DNA from: Cladobotryum mycophilum
Taxonomy: Eukaryota > Ascomycota > Sordariomycetes > Hypocreales > Hypocreaceae
DNA: 64,000 bases
Assembly: GCA_036429605.1 (NCBI GenBank)
Contig: JAVFKD010000016.1
Span: forward strand, 4,774,001-4,838,000
Direction: 5' to 3'
In this document: one piece after another, positions 1-12,100 of the stretch
How positions within the stretch are numbered: position 1 is the first letter of the stretch
Layout: the number at the start of each line of letters is the position of its first letter
Translations under genes and position numbers: made by a program
Notes under the pieces: generated by a model
Seen by the model: the letters and a program-made list of their open reading frames with translations, nothing else
Database searches by the model: none
Told to the model about the DNA's origin: nothing

Positions 1-3000
1 GGCATGCAACCCGGCGCCATGGTGCCACTCTGCTTTGAGAAATCTCTCTGGAGGCCAGTAGCTGCCCTTGGAGTGATGAAGGCTGGCGGCGCCTGTGTAG
101 CTATGGATTCAGGACAACCTCTTGAGCGGCTTTCTGCAATTACGAGGCAGGTCCAACCGCAGGTGATTCTATCATCGGCATCAAATGAAGATCTTGCCAA
201 GCAACTCACCGCAGATGCCACTTATGCTGTGGTGGTTGTGAACGATAAGCTTCGCTTGAGTTCTGGACAACAGCAACACAGTGATTTACCTGTGGTCAAG
301 CCATCCGATCTTGTGTATTTAGTCTTCACATCCGGAAGTACAGGTGTTCCAAAGGGGGCTATGATCACTCACAGCAATTTCAGCAGTGCCCTTGTCTATC
401 AACTAGAGGCTTATGGGTTTACCAGCGACACACGTGTGCTCGACTTTGCCTCGTACGCATTTGATGCATCTTGGAGGAACCTGTTATTCACCCTCGCTGC
501 CGGCGGATGCTTGTGTATCCCATCACCCGACGAACGAGACAACGATTTATCCGGATGCCTAGATAGGTACCAGGTAACCTTTGCAGACTTCACACCGTCT
601 GTTGCACGATTTGTTGGTACCAAGGCCTTGTCAAAGCTAGATACCCTACTATTTGGTGGCGAGGCTGTTCTACCTAGTGACAGCTGCCTAGTTGGTGATA
701 GAACCACAATCAAAAACCTCTATGGCCCGGCTGAATGTACACCGGCTACTACTTACCAAGATCTAAAAGCTGGAGAGGTAGGTATCGGTCGTGGTGTAGG
801 TGTGTGCACCTGGGTCGTCGACAGCGAAACACCAGATCGGCTCGTTCCGATTGGAGCCATTGGAGAACTCTGTCTTGAGGGACCACCTGTCGGACAAGGT
901 TACCTCAATGATGCAGAGAAGACGGCTGCAGTGTTCATTAATGATCCTTCGTGGTTGTTACGTGGATCACCAGCTCATTCGGGCCGTCGCGGGCGGATAT
1001 ATCTAACAGGAGATTTGGTAAGATACGATGAAGATGGACAGCTAACCTATATAGGCCGGAAGGATACTCAAGTCAAGATTCGCGGCCAAAGAGTCGAGCT
1101 CAGCGAGGTTGAGCATCATGTCATGCAATGCCTAGAAGTTACGGCGGGTGCTGGAAATGCCCACGTTGTAGCAGAAACGATTCAACCACAAGGAACCGGC
1201 AGCACGATCTTGGCTGTCTTCATCCGTCTAGAGAGTGCTGAAAAATTACGGGAAGATGAACACAGCGATACGGTTCGCCGCCTCACCCACGATTTGACCG
1301 AAAAGCTTGAAGAGCGACTTCCATCGTATATGGTGCCGGCTGCATACATCCCGATGAGGTCAATGCCGATGACAGGAACAGGAAAGTCAGATAGACGGCG
1401 TCTTCGTGAGGCGGGGGCCTCACTATGGCTCCAATATCGAAGCATATCCGATGATAAAGATGTGGCAGAGAGGCCGGCAAGCGACATTGAGAGAACCCTC
1501 CAAGAGGTGTGGATGTTGGTGTTGAATGTTCCAGCAGAGGTTGTGTCAATGAATACAGCCTTTACAAAGTTGGGTGGTGACTCCATTACGGCCATGCAAG
1601 TTGTTTCGCAGTGCCGAGCTCGAAACATCTCTGTTACTGTGAGCGACGTCCTGAGATTGAGCACTATTCGGAAGCTTGCACCTCGTTGTAAAGAGATCAC
1701 GAACAAGCAGCGCTCACTCCTTCAAGATGCACTGCACCTGGAGGATGGACAAGGAACCGGAAGCTTCGCTCTATCACCAATTCAACGACTCTTCTTCGAC
1801 ACTTACCCTGATGGTCTCAATCATTTCAACCAGAGCTTTGTGCTAGAGCTGCAAAAAGAAGTCACGCCTGCCGTCTTCCACGATGCGCTGCGTGCAACAG
1901 TCACCCGTCATGCCATGCTTCGGGCGCGGTTTCACAAGAACTCTCAAAATGTATGGGAACAGGCCGTAGCCGATGATGGAATTCAATCATTTTCATTTGA
2001 CGCCCACTCTGTCTCTAGTCGGTCTGATGCTGGTCAGATTGCAGATGATCGACAGAAACGTCTCGATATTTTACACGGTCCGGTTTTTGCTTGCGACCTT
2101 TTCGACGTCGCTGGCGACAGCCAAGTTGTAGTGTTTACGGCTCACCATCTCGTCATTGATCTCGTATCATGGCGTATCATCTGGAACGACATCACAGAGC
2201 ACCTCAAACCTAGTGGTAGACCGCAGTTGCAGAATACTGCGTCTTTCAAGACCTGGCAGCGAGTACAAAGTGAGATTGGTGGTGGTCTATTGCCCGATTC
2301 GGTGCTCCCATTTGCAGTCACAGAGTCTAAAATAGGCTTCTGGAATCTTCCTTCAGTTGATAATACGTTTGCTGAAGCCGAAACGCATACGGAAAGATTG
2401 GACACACGAGTAACAGAGCTATTGCTTGGTAAAAGCAACGAGACGTTGCGGACAGAGCCAACTGATCTACTTCTTGGTGCATTGGCACATTCATTTATTC
2501 AAATCTTCCCTGAACGTTCCGTTCCGGTCATCTACGTTGAAGGCCACGGGAGAGAGCAATCTGATCACCTCGCACTAGATGTATCGCGAACTGTTGGCTG
2601 GTTCACTACCTTACATCCCCTCCCGATACAAGTCTCTTCCGAAAGTAACATTATTGACTCAGTCAAAATTGCAAAGGATGTCCGATGCCAAGTACCAGGT
2701 AAAGGTCAGCCCTACTTTGCATGCCGATACCACAGTGAAGCGGGCCGCGAGGAGTTCCAAAATCATGAAGTCGAGGTGATGTTCAACTTTACGGGTAGAT
2801 ACCAGCAACTGGAGAGCAAGGATGCGCTCTTCAAACAAACTACTCTTTTTGATGGTGGTAGACACTTGTCAGAATCATCGGGATCAGCGCAGCGTCTCTG
2901 TTTTATCGAGATCAATGCTAGTGTTTACGACGGTCATCTCGAGATCTCGTTCCAGGTCAACAGGAAAATGAAGCATCTAAGCCGGCTGAGACAATGGTTT

Positions 3001-3110
3001 TATACCATGGCGACTGTTCTCAAGTCTGCAGCACAGAACTTGCTCAATATGCCACTGGGATTCACTTTGAGCGATTTCCCGCTTCTATCGCTTTCATACC
3101 GTGGCCTGGA
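1..3110 (+). other. NRPS module with epimerase: A1 (partial)-T1-E
   Basis: A1 shows core FTSGSTGVPKG near 330, YGPAE near 720 and GRKDTQVKIRGQR near 1054. The thiolation site LGGDS lies near 1571. The following condensation-like domain is an epimerase: it has HHLVIDLVSW near 2143 rather than HHxxxDG, plus EGHGRE near 2539, RTVGWFT and NFTGRY near 2782, the E-specific motifs. The residue loaded here should therefore be passed on in D-configuration. Confidence 0.92.
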
Positions 3111-6100
3111 GAGACTTCTCACAAGACAACTTCCCAAGATGGCGATAGAATCGGCTGCTGTGGCAGATGTATATCCTGCTTCTTCTCTGCAGGAAGGCAT
3201 CCTATTAAGCTCAAAGAAGAACGCAACCTCAGCTTCCTATGCCACTCATGTCATTTGGCAATGTTTTACAAACGAATCCTCCACCACATCACTGTCTCGA
3301 CTCGAAGCGGCATGGAAAACTGTGGCTGAGAGACATCCCATACTCTCCACTGTATTTGACCTTCATCCAGAAAGCAGCGGCTTTGTCCAGATTTTGCTCT
3401 CTAGCTTCAAGATCCGGGTTAGCCATATATCTTGTACAAGTGACCCCGGGTTAACCTTGTCTAAACTCACCAAGCCAGAATTTGCAGCTCAAGAGCCCGA
3501 ACATGTGTTCACCATTTGCCAGTCAACCAATGGACAGGTTGCTTGCCGTTTAGATATTAGCCATTCCCTCATTGACGGTTACTCTGTCGCCGTGCTAGCA
3601 AAAGATATTGTTGCAGTATACAACGGTATCCCTTTATTAGAAGCCCCGGGCTTCAACAACATGATTCAACATTTGCACAGCACATCTCGCTCTCAAACAG
3701 TAGCTTTCTGGGCTGAATTCCTTGATGGTACTACACCATGTAGCTTTCCATTATCCCATTCGGCAAACGCAGAACCGGACAAACACGAATACCTGGATGT
3801 TTCTTCAGATTCTCTCTCAAAGATAGCCGAATTTTGCAAGAGGACGGGAAGCACTCGCTCTGTATTTCTCCAAGTGGCTTGGGCAATGGTACTCAGTCAT
3901 TTTAGCGGCATGAGTGAAGTATGCTTCGGATACCTTGCATCAGGAAGAGACGCCCCAATCGATGGGATTGAGATGATGGTCGGTCCATTGGCCAACATGT
4001 TAGTAGCACGCATCAACTTGCAATTGCCTACCAAGAAAGTTGTTGAATCAACTTGGGAGCAATCGGTGGAACATTTAGCTTTCCAACATGTATCCCTGGC
4101 GGAGGTCATGCATCAGCTGGGACTCTCTGGGCAGCAACTCTTCAACACCATCATCACAGTTCGGGACTCGAATCGCACTGATGTTAATTCACATTCCGAT
4201 CTTTCGTTGGAACACTTTCAAACACAAGATCCACATGAGGTAAGAAGAATATGAATCCATCTTTCCACTTCTGTTCCTAAGAGACTAACATGCATTAGTT
4301 TGACTTACTTCTAGATGGCGAACTTGACGGAGACAGGACTAAGCTTACTCTTGACTTCCGGCCAGCCCACATTAGCCAGCAGATGACCGAAAAGATTTGT
4401 CATGTTCTTGTTGAAGCCATTGACCATCTTCTAGAAACAGAACCTGGCTTACTTACGGACAATATCCAGGCACCCTTGCTTCTCCCAGTCGTCACAGTGC
4501 CTCTCAAAGATGACTTCTTTGAGCGTATTGTTGGCGTAGACGAAGCTGCAGCAACGGCATTTTGGAAGCATCAGTTTGACAACCTCGAGGGTTCCCATTT
4601 CCCCACACCAACGAAAGAGGGGCAGTCTTCAACTTCACATGACGAATTGAAGTTGGTGATTGATGGTTTAGAATGGCCCGGAAGCGATTACACAACGGCG
4701 ACAATGATCAAAGCAGCATGGTCTATTGTGACGGCGCGCATCACCGGATCCAACGAGGCGCTGTTTGGAGCTGCGGTCATGACGTCTAACCCAGCGCCCG
4801 AGTCTCACAAGGAAATGAATTCCAACGTTGCAATGGTTCCAACCCGAGTCATGTTGGACTGGGACATTAAGGCTTCAGAGCTGCTAGAAACTTTGCAGCG
4901 TCAAGCCATGGAGCTAATTCGCTTTGAACGATCCGGTCTGCATCGCATACGCCTTGTTAGTGAAGAGGCGGCGAGAGCATGCGACTTCCAGACGCTGCTG
5001 GTCATCAAGTCGGCAGAGGAGAATCAAGCAGCCTCTTGGAAACACATTGAGTCCTACCCGATTATTGTTGAAGCTGAGGTCAAGTCAGCGGGTGCCAACG
5101 TTATCATTTATTTCGATTCAAATTCAGTAGAGGGTTCACAAATGAGGCAAATCGCTCGTCAATTTGAGCATGTGCTTCGCCAACTGACCCAAGATGATCA
5201 GCGAAAGCTCAAGAGCTTGGCTGGAGTTGGCGACCGAGATCTGGAGCAAATCTGGGCCTGGAATGCTACTGTGCCACCGACGATAGAGCTGTCAGTACCA
5301 GATCTAATTCGGAAGAGACGAGCGTCAATATCATCAGACGCCATCGCAATTTCTGCATGGGATGGCTCTCTCACTTACGGGGAGTTGGATCGGCTCTCAA
5401 CTAGCCTAGCCCTTCGACTCATCGGCTTGGGCCTGAGGTCTGGGGATGCAGCACTTTTATGCTTTGAGAAATCCATGTGCGCATCAGTGGCCATGCTAGC
5501 TCTGGTAAAGGCAGGGGGAGTGTCCGTGATGATGGACGTCTCACAACCTGAAGAGCGCCTACATGTCATCGCAGAACAAGTAAAGCCACGCATAGCTCTA
5601 TGCTCGGTCTCGAATGAGCGACTTGCCCAACGACTCAACGTTGCCGAGGTAGTAGTTGTGAGTCACAAGAGTCTCCAACCTAATTCATCCAACACTTTAG
5701 ACTCGACTCAGGAACACCATTTGCCAGTAATACTCCCTTCCGATACCCTTTACATCGTTTTTACCTCTGGTAGCACTGGTACTCCAAAAGGTGTTGTTGT
5801 ATCGCACAGCAACTGGAGCAGCGCAATCACCCATCAACAGCAAGCCCTTGGTTTCACTGCCCATTCAAAGGTCTATGACTTTTCATCGTATGCATTTGAT
5901 GTGGCTTGGTGCAACTTGCTGCACGCACTGACGTCTGGTGGATGTTTGTGCATACCCTCTGAGGCCGACCGTCGGAACAATGTCCAAGGATCCATTGCAA
6001 CATTGGGCGCAAACTATGTACATCTGACGCCAACTATCGCAAGATCACTAAATCAATCTGCTTTACCCGAGTTAGTTCAACTCAACTTGATCGGAGAGCC

Positions 6101-9100
6101 GGTCACATCTGCAGATCCATACTGTCAGAATCAGAGCTTGAATGTGTTGAACACATATGGACCATCAGAAACCACAACACTCGCCACAGTTTGCAAGATG
6201 AACGCTTCTGATAAGCACATTGCGATTGGTCGAGGTGTCGGGCTCTGTACATGGGTCGTAGAAGCTGATGGCGAGTCAGAGACTCTGGCACCAATTGGAG
6301 CTATGGGTGAATTGTGGCTCGAGGGTCCATTGGTTGCACAGGGATACCTTGGTGACCCCAGGAAGACAGCTGCCTCCTTTGTCGAAGATCCATCTTGGCT
6401 GCTTCGTGGTGCACCGGAACTTGGATACGGCGGACGTCCAGGAAAGCTGTATCGTACCGGAGACTTGGTCCGGTATAACGAAGACGGTACACTCATGTTC
6501 ATTGGGCGGAAAGATACGCAGGTGAAGATCTACGGCCAGCGAGTAGAACTAGGAGAAGTCGAGCATCATGTCAGACAGGCTTTGGAGGCAACTTCTACCA
6601 GCGAAGGTGTCTCACTGACCGTAGCTGGCGTTGTGGCAGACGTTGTTCGCTCAGAAGAGAGTGGTAATGACATTCTCTTGGCCTTTGTGAGTCTTGAGAA
6701 CGCCGAGCAAATGTCAGAACAAGATCACCGCAATGCTATTCAAGCGGCTGCGGCTGTAGCAAGAGATCACCTTGTAGAGCTGTTACCAGCCCACTTGGTT
6801 CCTAACGCATTCATACCCATCCAAACCATCCCAACAACAGTTACTGGCAAGACTGACAGACGTCGCCTCCGGGTTATTGCCACATCGCTGACGGCACAAG
6901 ATATTGCAGCTTATGGCCGTTTGGATGACAAGAGACGGCCCCCACAAACAGACACCGAGCGTCTTATGCAGTTACTCTGGGCTCAGCTTTTACACATGAA
7001 CGCAGGAGATATTAGTGCAAACGATAATTTTTTCCGCATTGGTGGCGATTCCGTTGGCGCAATGCGTCTAGTTGGTATAGCCCGCGAGCAAGGCCTGATC
7101 TTCAGTGTTGAGGATGTGTTCCACCATCCGGTCCTAGATGACCTCTGCATCACGTCAATTTCTAGACGCTCTGAGCAATCACATGACATTCCGCCCTTTT
7201 CTCTACTCAAGTCTCATGTAAATAGGGAAGAGACACGCTCTTATGCTGCACGTCTATGTGAGGCAGAAGAATCTGAAGTCATTGACATACTACCCTGCAC
7301 CTCTTTGCAGGAAGGCATGTTGGCGCTCTCCGCGAGGCGGTCTGGGGACTATATAGCGAAGAGAGTGTTCAATATTCGACAAGAGATTGATTTGGAAGAG
7401 TTAAGCCACGCGATAGATCAGGTTGTGGCGATGAACCCAATCTTGCGGACTCGCATTGTCAGCATCCCTGACATCGGCCTCGTACAAGTCGTGTTGGATC
7501 GAGGGGCGGATTGGAAATCTACCAATGACTTAGGCAAAGTTGGCGAAAGCTCTATTGATCTAGGCAATTCCCTCAATTCTTTTGCTCTCATGCATGGAGC
7601 TGATGGTGTGCGCTGCCTTGTCTGGGAAATTCACCATGCTCTTTATGACGCCTGGTCCATGTCGCTATTATTGGAGGAGATTGAGGCTGCATACTTCAAC
7701 ACAGCGAACCGTCAGCCACTACAGTCCATGTCAGCTTTCATGAAGCATATCGGCGATCGCGATGAGACGTCCACTGGCGCTTTCTGGACATCTCAGTTCA
7801 CAGGACTGGAAGGCTCACACTTTCCCCTCTCAAGTCATCTTCGTACCATCCCCAGGCAGACAGCAGGGTCGAAGTCAAGGTTCGCAACTTGGAGTGGAAT
7901 AAGAGCCAGTTTACAGCAGCAACAATTGTTAGAGTAGCATGGTCAATCATAAATGCCTATAAAACCGGATCAAGCGAAGCTTTGTTTGGAGCAACAGTCA
8001 CTGGACGGCAGGCTCCAGTGGCTGGCATAGAGAAAATGGCAGGCCCAGGTATTGCCACGGTACCCATTAGAGTGCCAGTTATGTGGGACGGTAAGGTCCA
8101 CGATCTTCTACAGACTGTCCAGCGTCAAACTATTGAAATGATCCCCTTTGAACAGACGGGCCTTCAGCGAATTCGTAGGGCGAGTAAAGAAGCGGCCTGG
8201 GCATGCGACTTTCAGTCCTTACTTGTTGTTCACCCAACTGAGGACCAGGATGTGGGGAAGAAACTCTTTTCCCATGAGATCCAATCACAGACATCTGCGT
8301 GGCAAGGCTTTGGTACTTTTGCGATTGTACTCGAGTGTGAAATACAAGCCGATGGGGCAGACTTGAGAATTGGCTTCGACTCAAGTGTTTTGGGACAAGC
8401 CGACATTTTGCGAATGGCTCATCAGCTTGAACATTTATTCCGTCAATTATCTATCCCACAAGGCGAAGAGACACTTAGAACTGTAAGCGGACTAAGCCAG
8501 CAAGATTTGGAAGACATTTGGGCCTGGAATGCTACAGTTCCAGAGCCGTCAGACATCTGTGTGCACGACCTCATTCAGACCAGGATAGACAACCAACCCG
8601 ATTCGCCTGCTGTTTGTGCGTGGGATGGCGATTTGACGTATCGCCAGCTTGATGAATTTTCAGCCGCGCTGGCTCATCATCTTGTTGACGTTGGCGTAGG
8701 TCCTGGAGTCAATGTTCTTCTATGCTTCGAAAAGTCTATGCTAGTTCCTATTGCTGTGCTGGCTGTAATGAGAGCCGGTGGTGCATCAGTCAACCTGGAT
8801 GCAACACAGCCAGAAGACCGTTTACGTGGAATAGCAACACAAGTCGCACCGCTGGTCGTTCTCACCTCTGCGGCAGAACACGGATTAGCCCAGAGGATTT
8901 GGGGTGGAACTGTTATCACTGTAGATCAAAACCAGCTTTCGGACTCAGTGAGAAATAGCACTCTAGGACATCTGCTCCCCATCGTCCGCCCTTCCGATCC
9001 AGTTTACATCGTGTATACTTCTGGTAGTACGGGAACACCAAAGGGTGCGATTATCACGCATAGAAATATCAGCAGCGCATTCTATCACCAGAAGCAATCA

Positions 9101-12100
9101 CTTGGCTACACAGAAAGCACCCGCGTTTTCGATTTTGCATCCTATGCTTTTGACGTCGCATGGCATAACATCATCTTCGCGCTAGCTGCTGGTGGATGTC
9201 TTTGCACCCCGTCCGAAACGGAGCGTAAGAATGACATTTCCGAATCTCTCAGCAAATATCGGGTCTCCCTGGCAATCTTCACACCCTCTGTGGCCCGCAT
9301 TCTAGACAGAAAAGCAATTTCCAGACTGTCCACATTGATGCTGGGAGGAGAGGCTGTCCTGGCATCTGACGTTGCCTTGGTTGACAACAAGGTTGCAGTC
9401 ATAAACTCATATGGCCCAGCGGAGTGTACTCCTATGAGCTTGTATCAAGACATCGACGAAATTGATGTGGGCATTGGCCGTGGAGGTGGTGTCTGCACGT
9501 GGATTGTCGATCCAGACACCATGTTACTGGTACCCATTGGAGCCGTTGGCGAGTTGTGGCTGGAGGGCCCCTTGGTTGGACAGGGTTACCTTCATGATGC
9601 TAAGAGGACTGAAGAAAGCTTCATAAAAGATCCAGAATGGCTACTTCAAGGCGCCCCGGGATATTCAGGTCGTCATGGAACAGTTTATCGCACCGGAGAC
9701 CTTGTGTATTATCGCGAAGACGGGACTATTGCCTACATCGGCCGCAAAGATACCCAGGTGAAGATTCGTGGTCAACGTGTTGAGCTAGGCGAAGTGGAAC
9801 ACCACGTTCGTCAAGTTTTGAGGGACGCTGATATCGCTGCAGAGGCTGTTGCAGAGGTTGCCAAGTTTAATGGAGCTGACAGCATGGCCCTGGTGATCTT
9901 TATAGCACCCGGCGAGGCAGAGTCTCTAACAGACGAAGAGCACACAATTTCCGTGCGGCAACTCACTTCTGGGTTAACAGATCGCTTGGCAGACACTTTG
10001 CCGGCTTATATGGTGCCCTCGTCCTTCATACCTGTCCGTGTGATTCCCAAGAACGCCTCTCGCAAAACGGACAGGCGAGCCCTTCGTGCTATCGGCTCAT
10101 CCCTAACAATGCAACAAGTATCATCCTTCAGTCAAACCAGGGGCGAAAAACGGCCACCGCAGTCAGATCTGGAACGCTTGATGCAGACATTATGGGCCAA
10201 GGTCCTTCGTGTTAACATAGATACAATTACGGCGGATGATAGCTTCCTCCGTATCGGTGGCGATTCTATCGCAGCTATGCGACTGGTAAGTATTGCAAGG
10301 GAAAATGACATCGCCTTTACTGTTGAGGACGTCTTCAAGTATCCCGTTCTCAGCAGTTTATGTACTCGCGCAGTCTCCAAGCAAGCTACCACCAAGCAAG
10401 AAATCCCACCATTTTCACTGCTCAATATTGGAACCGACACAAGTCTGAAGGAGGTGCGTTCCGATGCTGCTCGCTTATGTCAAGTTCAAGAGTCCCAGAT
10501 TCTTGATATGCTTCCCTGTACAGCACTGCAGGAGGGGCTATTAGCTCTCAGTTCAAAGCGTGCTGGAGATTATGTGGCAAAAAACGTCTTTCGAATCCCT
10601 CAAAGCTTGAACATTGCGCATCTTTGTAAGGCTTGGGAACAACTTGTATATTCCAATCCTATTCTGCGGACTCGGATCGTCAGTGTTCCACATCTGGGTC
10701 TCGTACAAGTCGTGTTGGACGAAAAGGTACAGTGGCGGTCGGTAAATGCTTTGGCGGAAAGCCTGCTAGAAAAAGATGATTCATCAATCGGCCTGGGAGC
10801 TCCGCTTCACAAATTTGCAATCTTCAATGCTGAAGCAGAAGACCAACACTTCATCGTATGGGAAGTACATCACGCCTTGTATGACGGATGGTCCATGTCA
10901 CTTTTGCTGGATGAGGTGGAGCGAATCTATCATGGCCAATTTGGTCTACCCCTAGAGTCCATGGCATCGTTTATCAAGTATATCAAGGATCAAGATGAAG
11001 CAGCAGCAACGATGTACTGGAAACATCAGTTTGAAGGCGTAGAAGGCGCCCATTTTCCCCTGCTCAAATCTCCTTCCTACCATCCTCAGGCGGACAGCGA
11101 GGCGCGAGTCAAGTTCCAATTACCTTTGCATAGTGAAGGTGGCAGCGACTTCACGACAGCAACAAAAATCAGGGCTGCATGGGCTATCGTGTCGGCTCAA
11201 CGGTCAAATTCTGAAGAAGCCTTGTTTGGTAGCACAATCACAGGCCGTCAAATTCCTGTCCCTGGAATTGAGCGCATGGCTGGCCCAGCTGCTGCGACGG
11301 TGCCTCTTCGTGTGATTTTAGACTGGGAAGCCAGTGTCGAGCATTTATTGAAGTCAGTACAACACCAAGCCGTAGAAATGGCTCCCTTTGAGCAGACTGG
11401 TTTGCAGAATATTCGAAAGATCAATGATGAAACGGCGCTGGCATGTGACTTTCAATCACTCTTAGTTATTCAGCTAGCTCAGGATGATACAGCACAACAC
11501 AGACATTCCTTCTTGGTCAACGAGCCTACACAAGGGGACAATGGAGATGTGGAGAACATACAAAAGTTCGGGACATACGCTATTGTCATGGAGTGCGAGC
11601 TTGGAGATGGTCATCTGTCATTGCACATTCGCTTCGATTCAAAGGTGGTGAGACGTTCGTCCATTGACAGGATCCTCAATTCTTTTGAGCATATTCTTTA
11701 TCAATTATTTGACTCGTCTGGTAATGGGAAAAGCCTCAAGGAGTTTACTAGGGCACCTCAACTAGATCTCGATGAAATCTGGAAGTGGAACGCAGTAGCG
11801 CCTGAACCAGTAGAGGAGTGTGTACATGACATTTTCATAAAGCGAGTCATAGAACAGCCGGATACACCGGCAATCTGTGCCTGGGACGGTAACTTGTCAT
11901 ACATTCAACTGCACGAGCTCTCAACCAAACTAGCACACCACTTGCTTGATGCTGGTGTGATCCCCGGCGACTTCATTTTGCTATGCTTCGAAAAGTCAAT
12001 GTGGACATCAGTTGCTGCGCTGGCTGTTATGAAAGTTGGTGGGATCTCAGTGGCGATGGATGTGTCACAGCCAGAAGAAAGACTCCATATCATCGCGGCA

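Noticed and set aside
1182..1706. Antisense and out-of-frame OR Fs throughout the NRPS
   Set aside because: All lie within conserved A/T/C domains read on the plus strand; none has a domain of its own.
7820..7940. Explaining the NRPS frame change by an intron
   Set aside because: A GT-AG removal would delete residues that align without a gap to the paralogous C4 domain.
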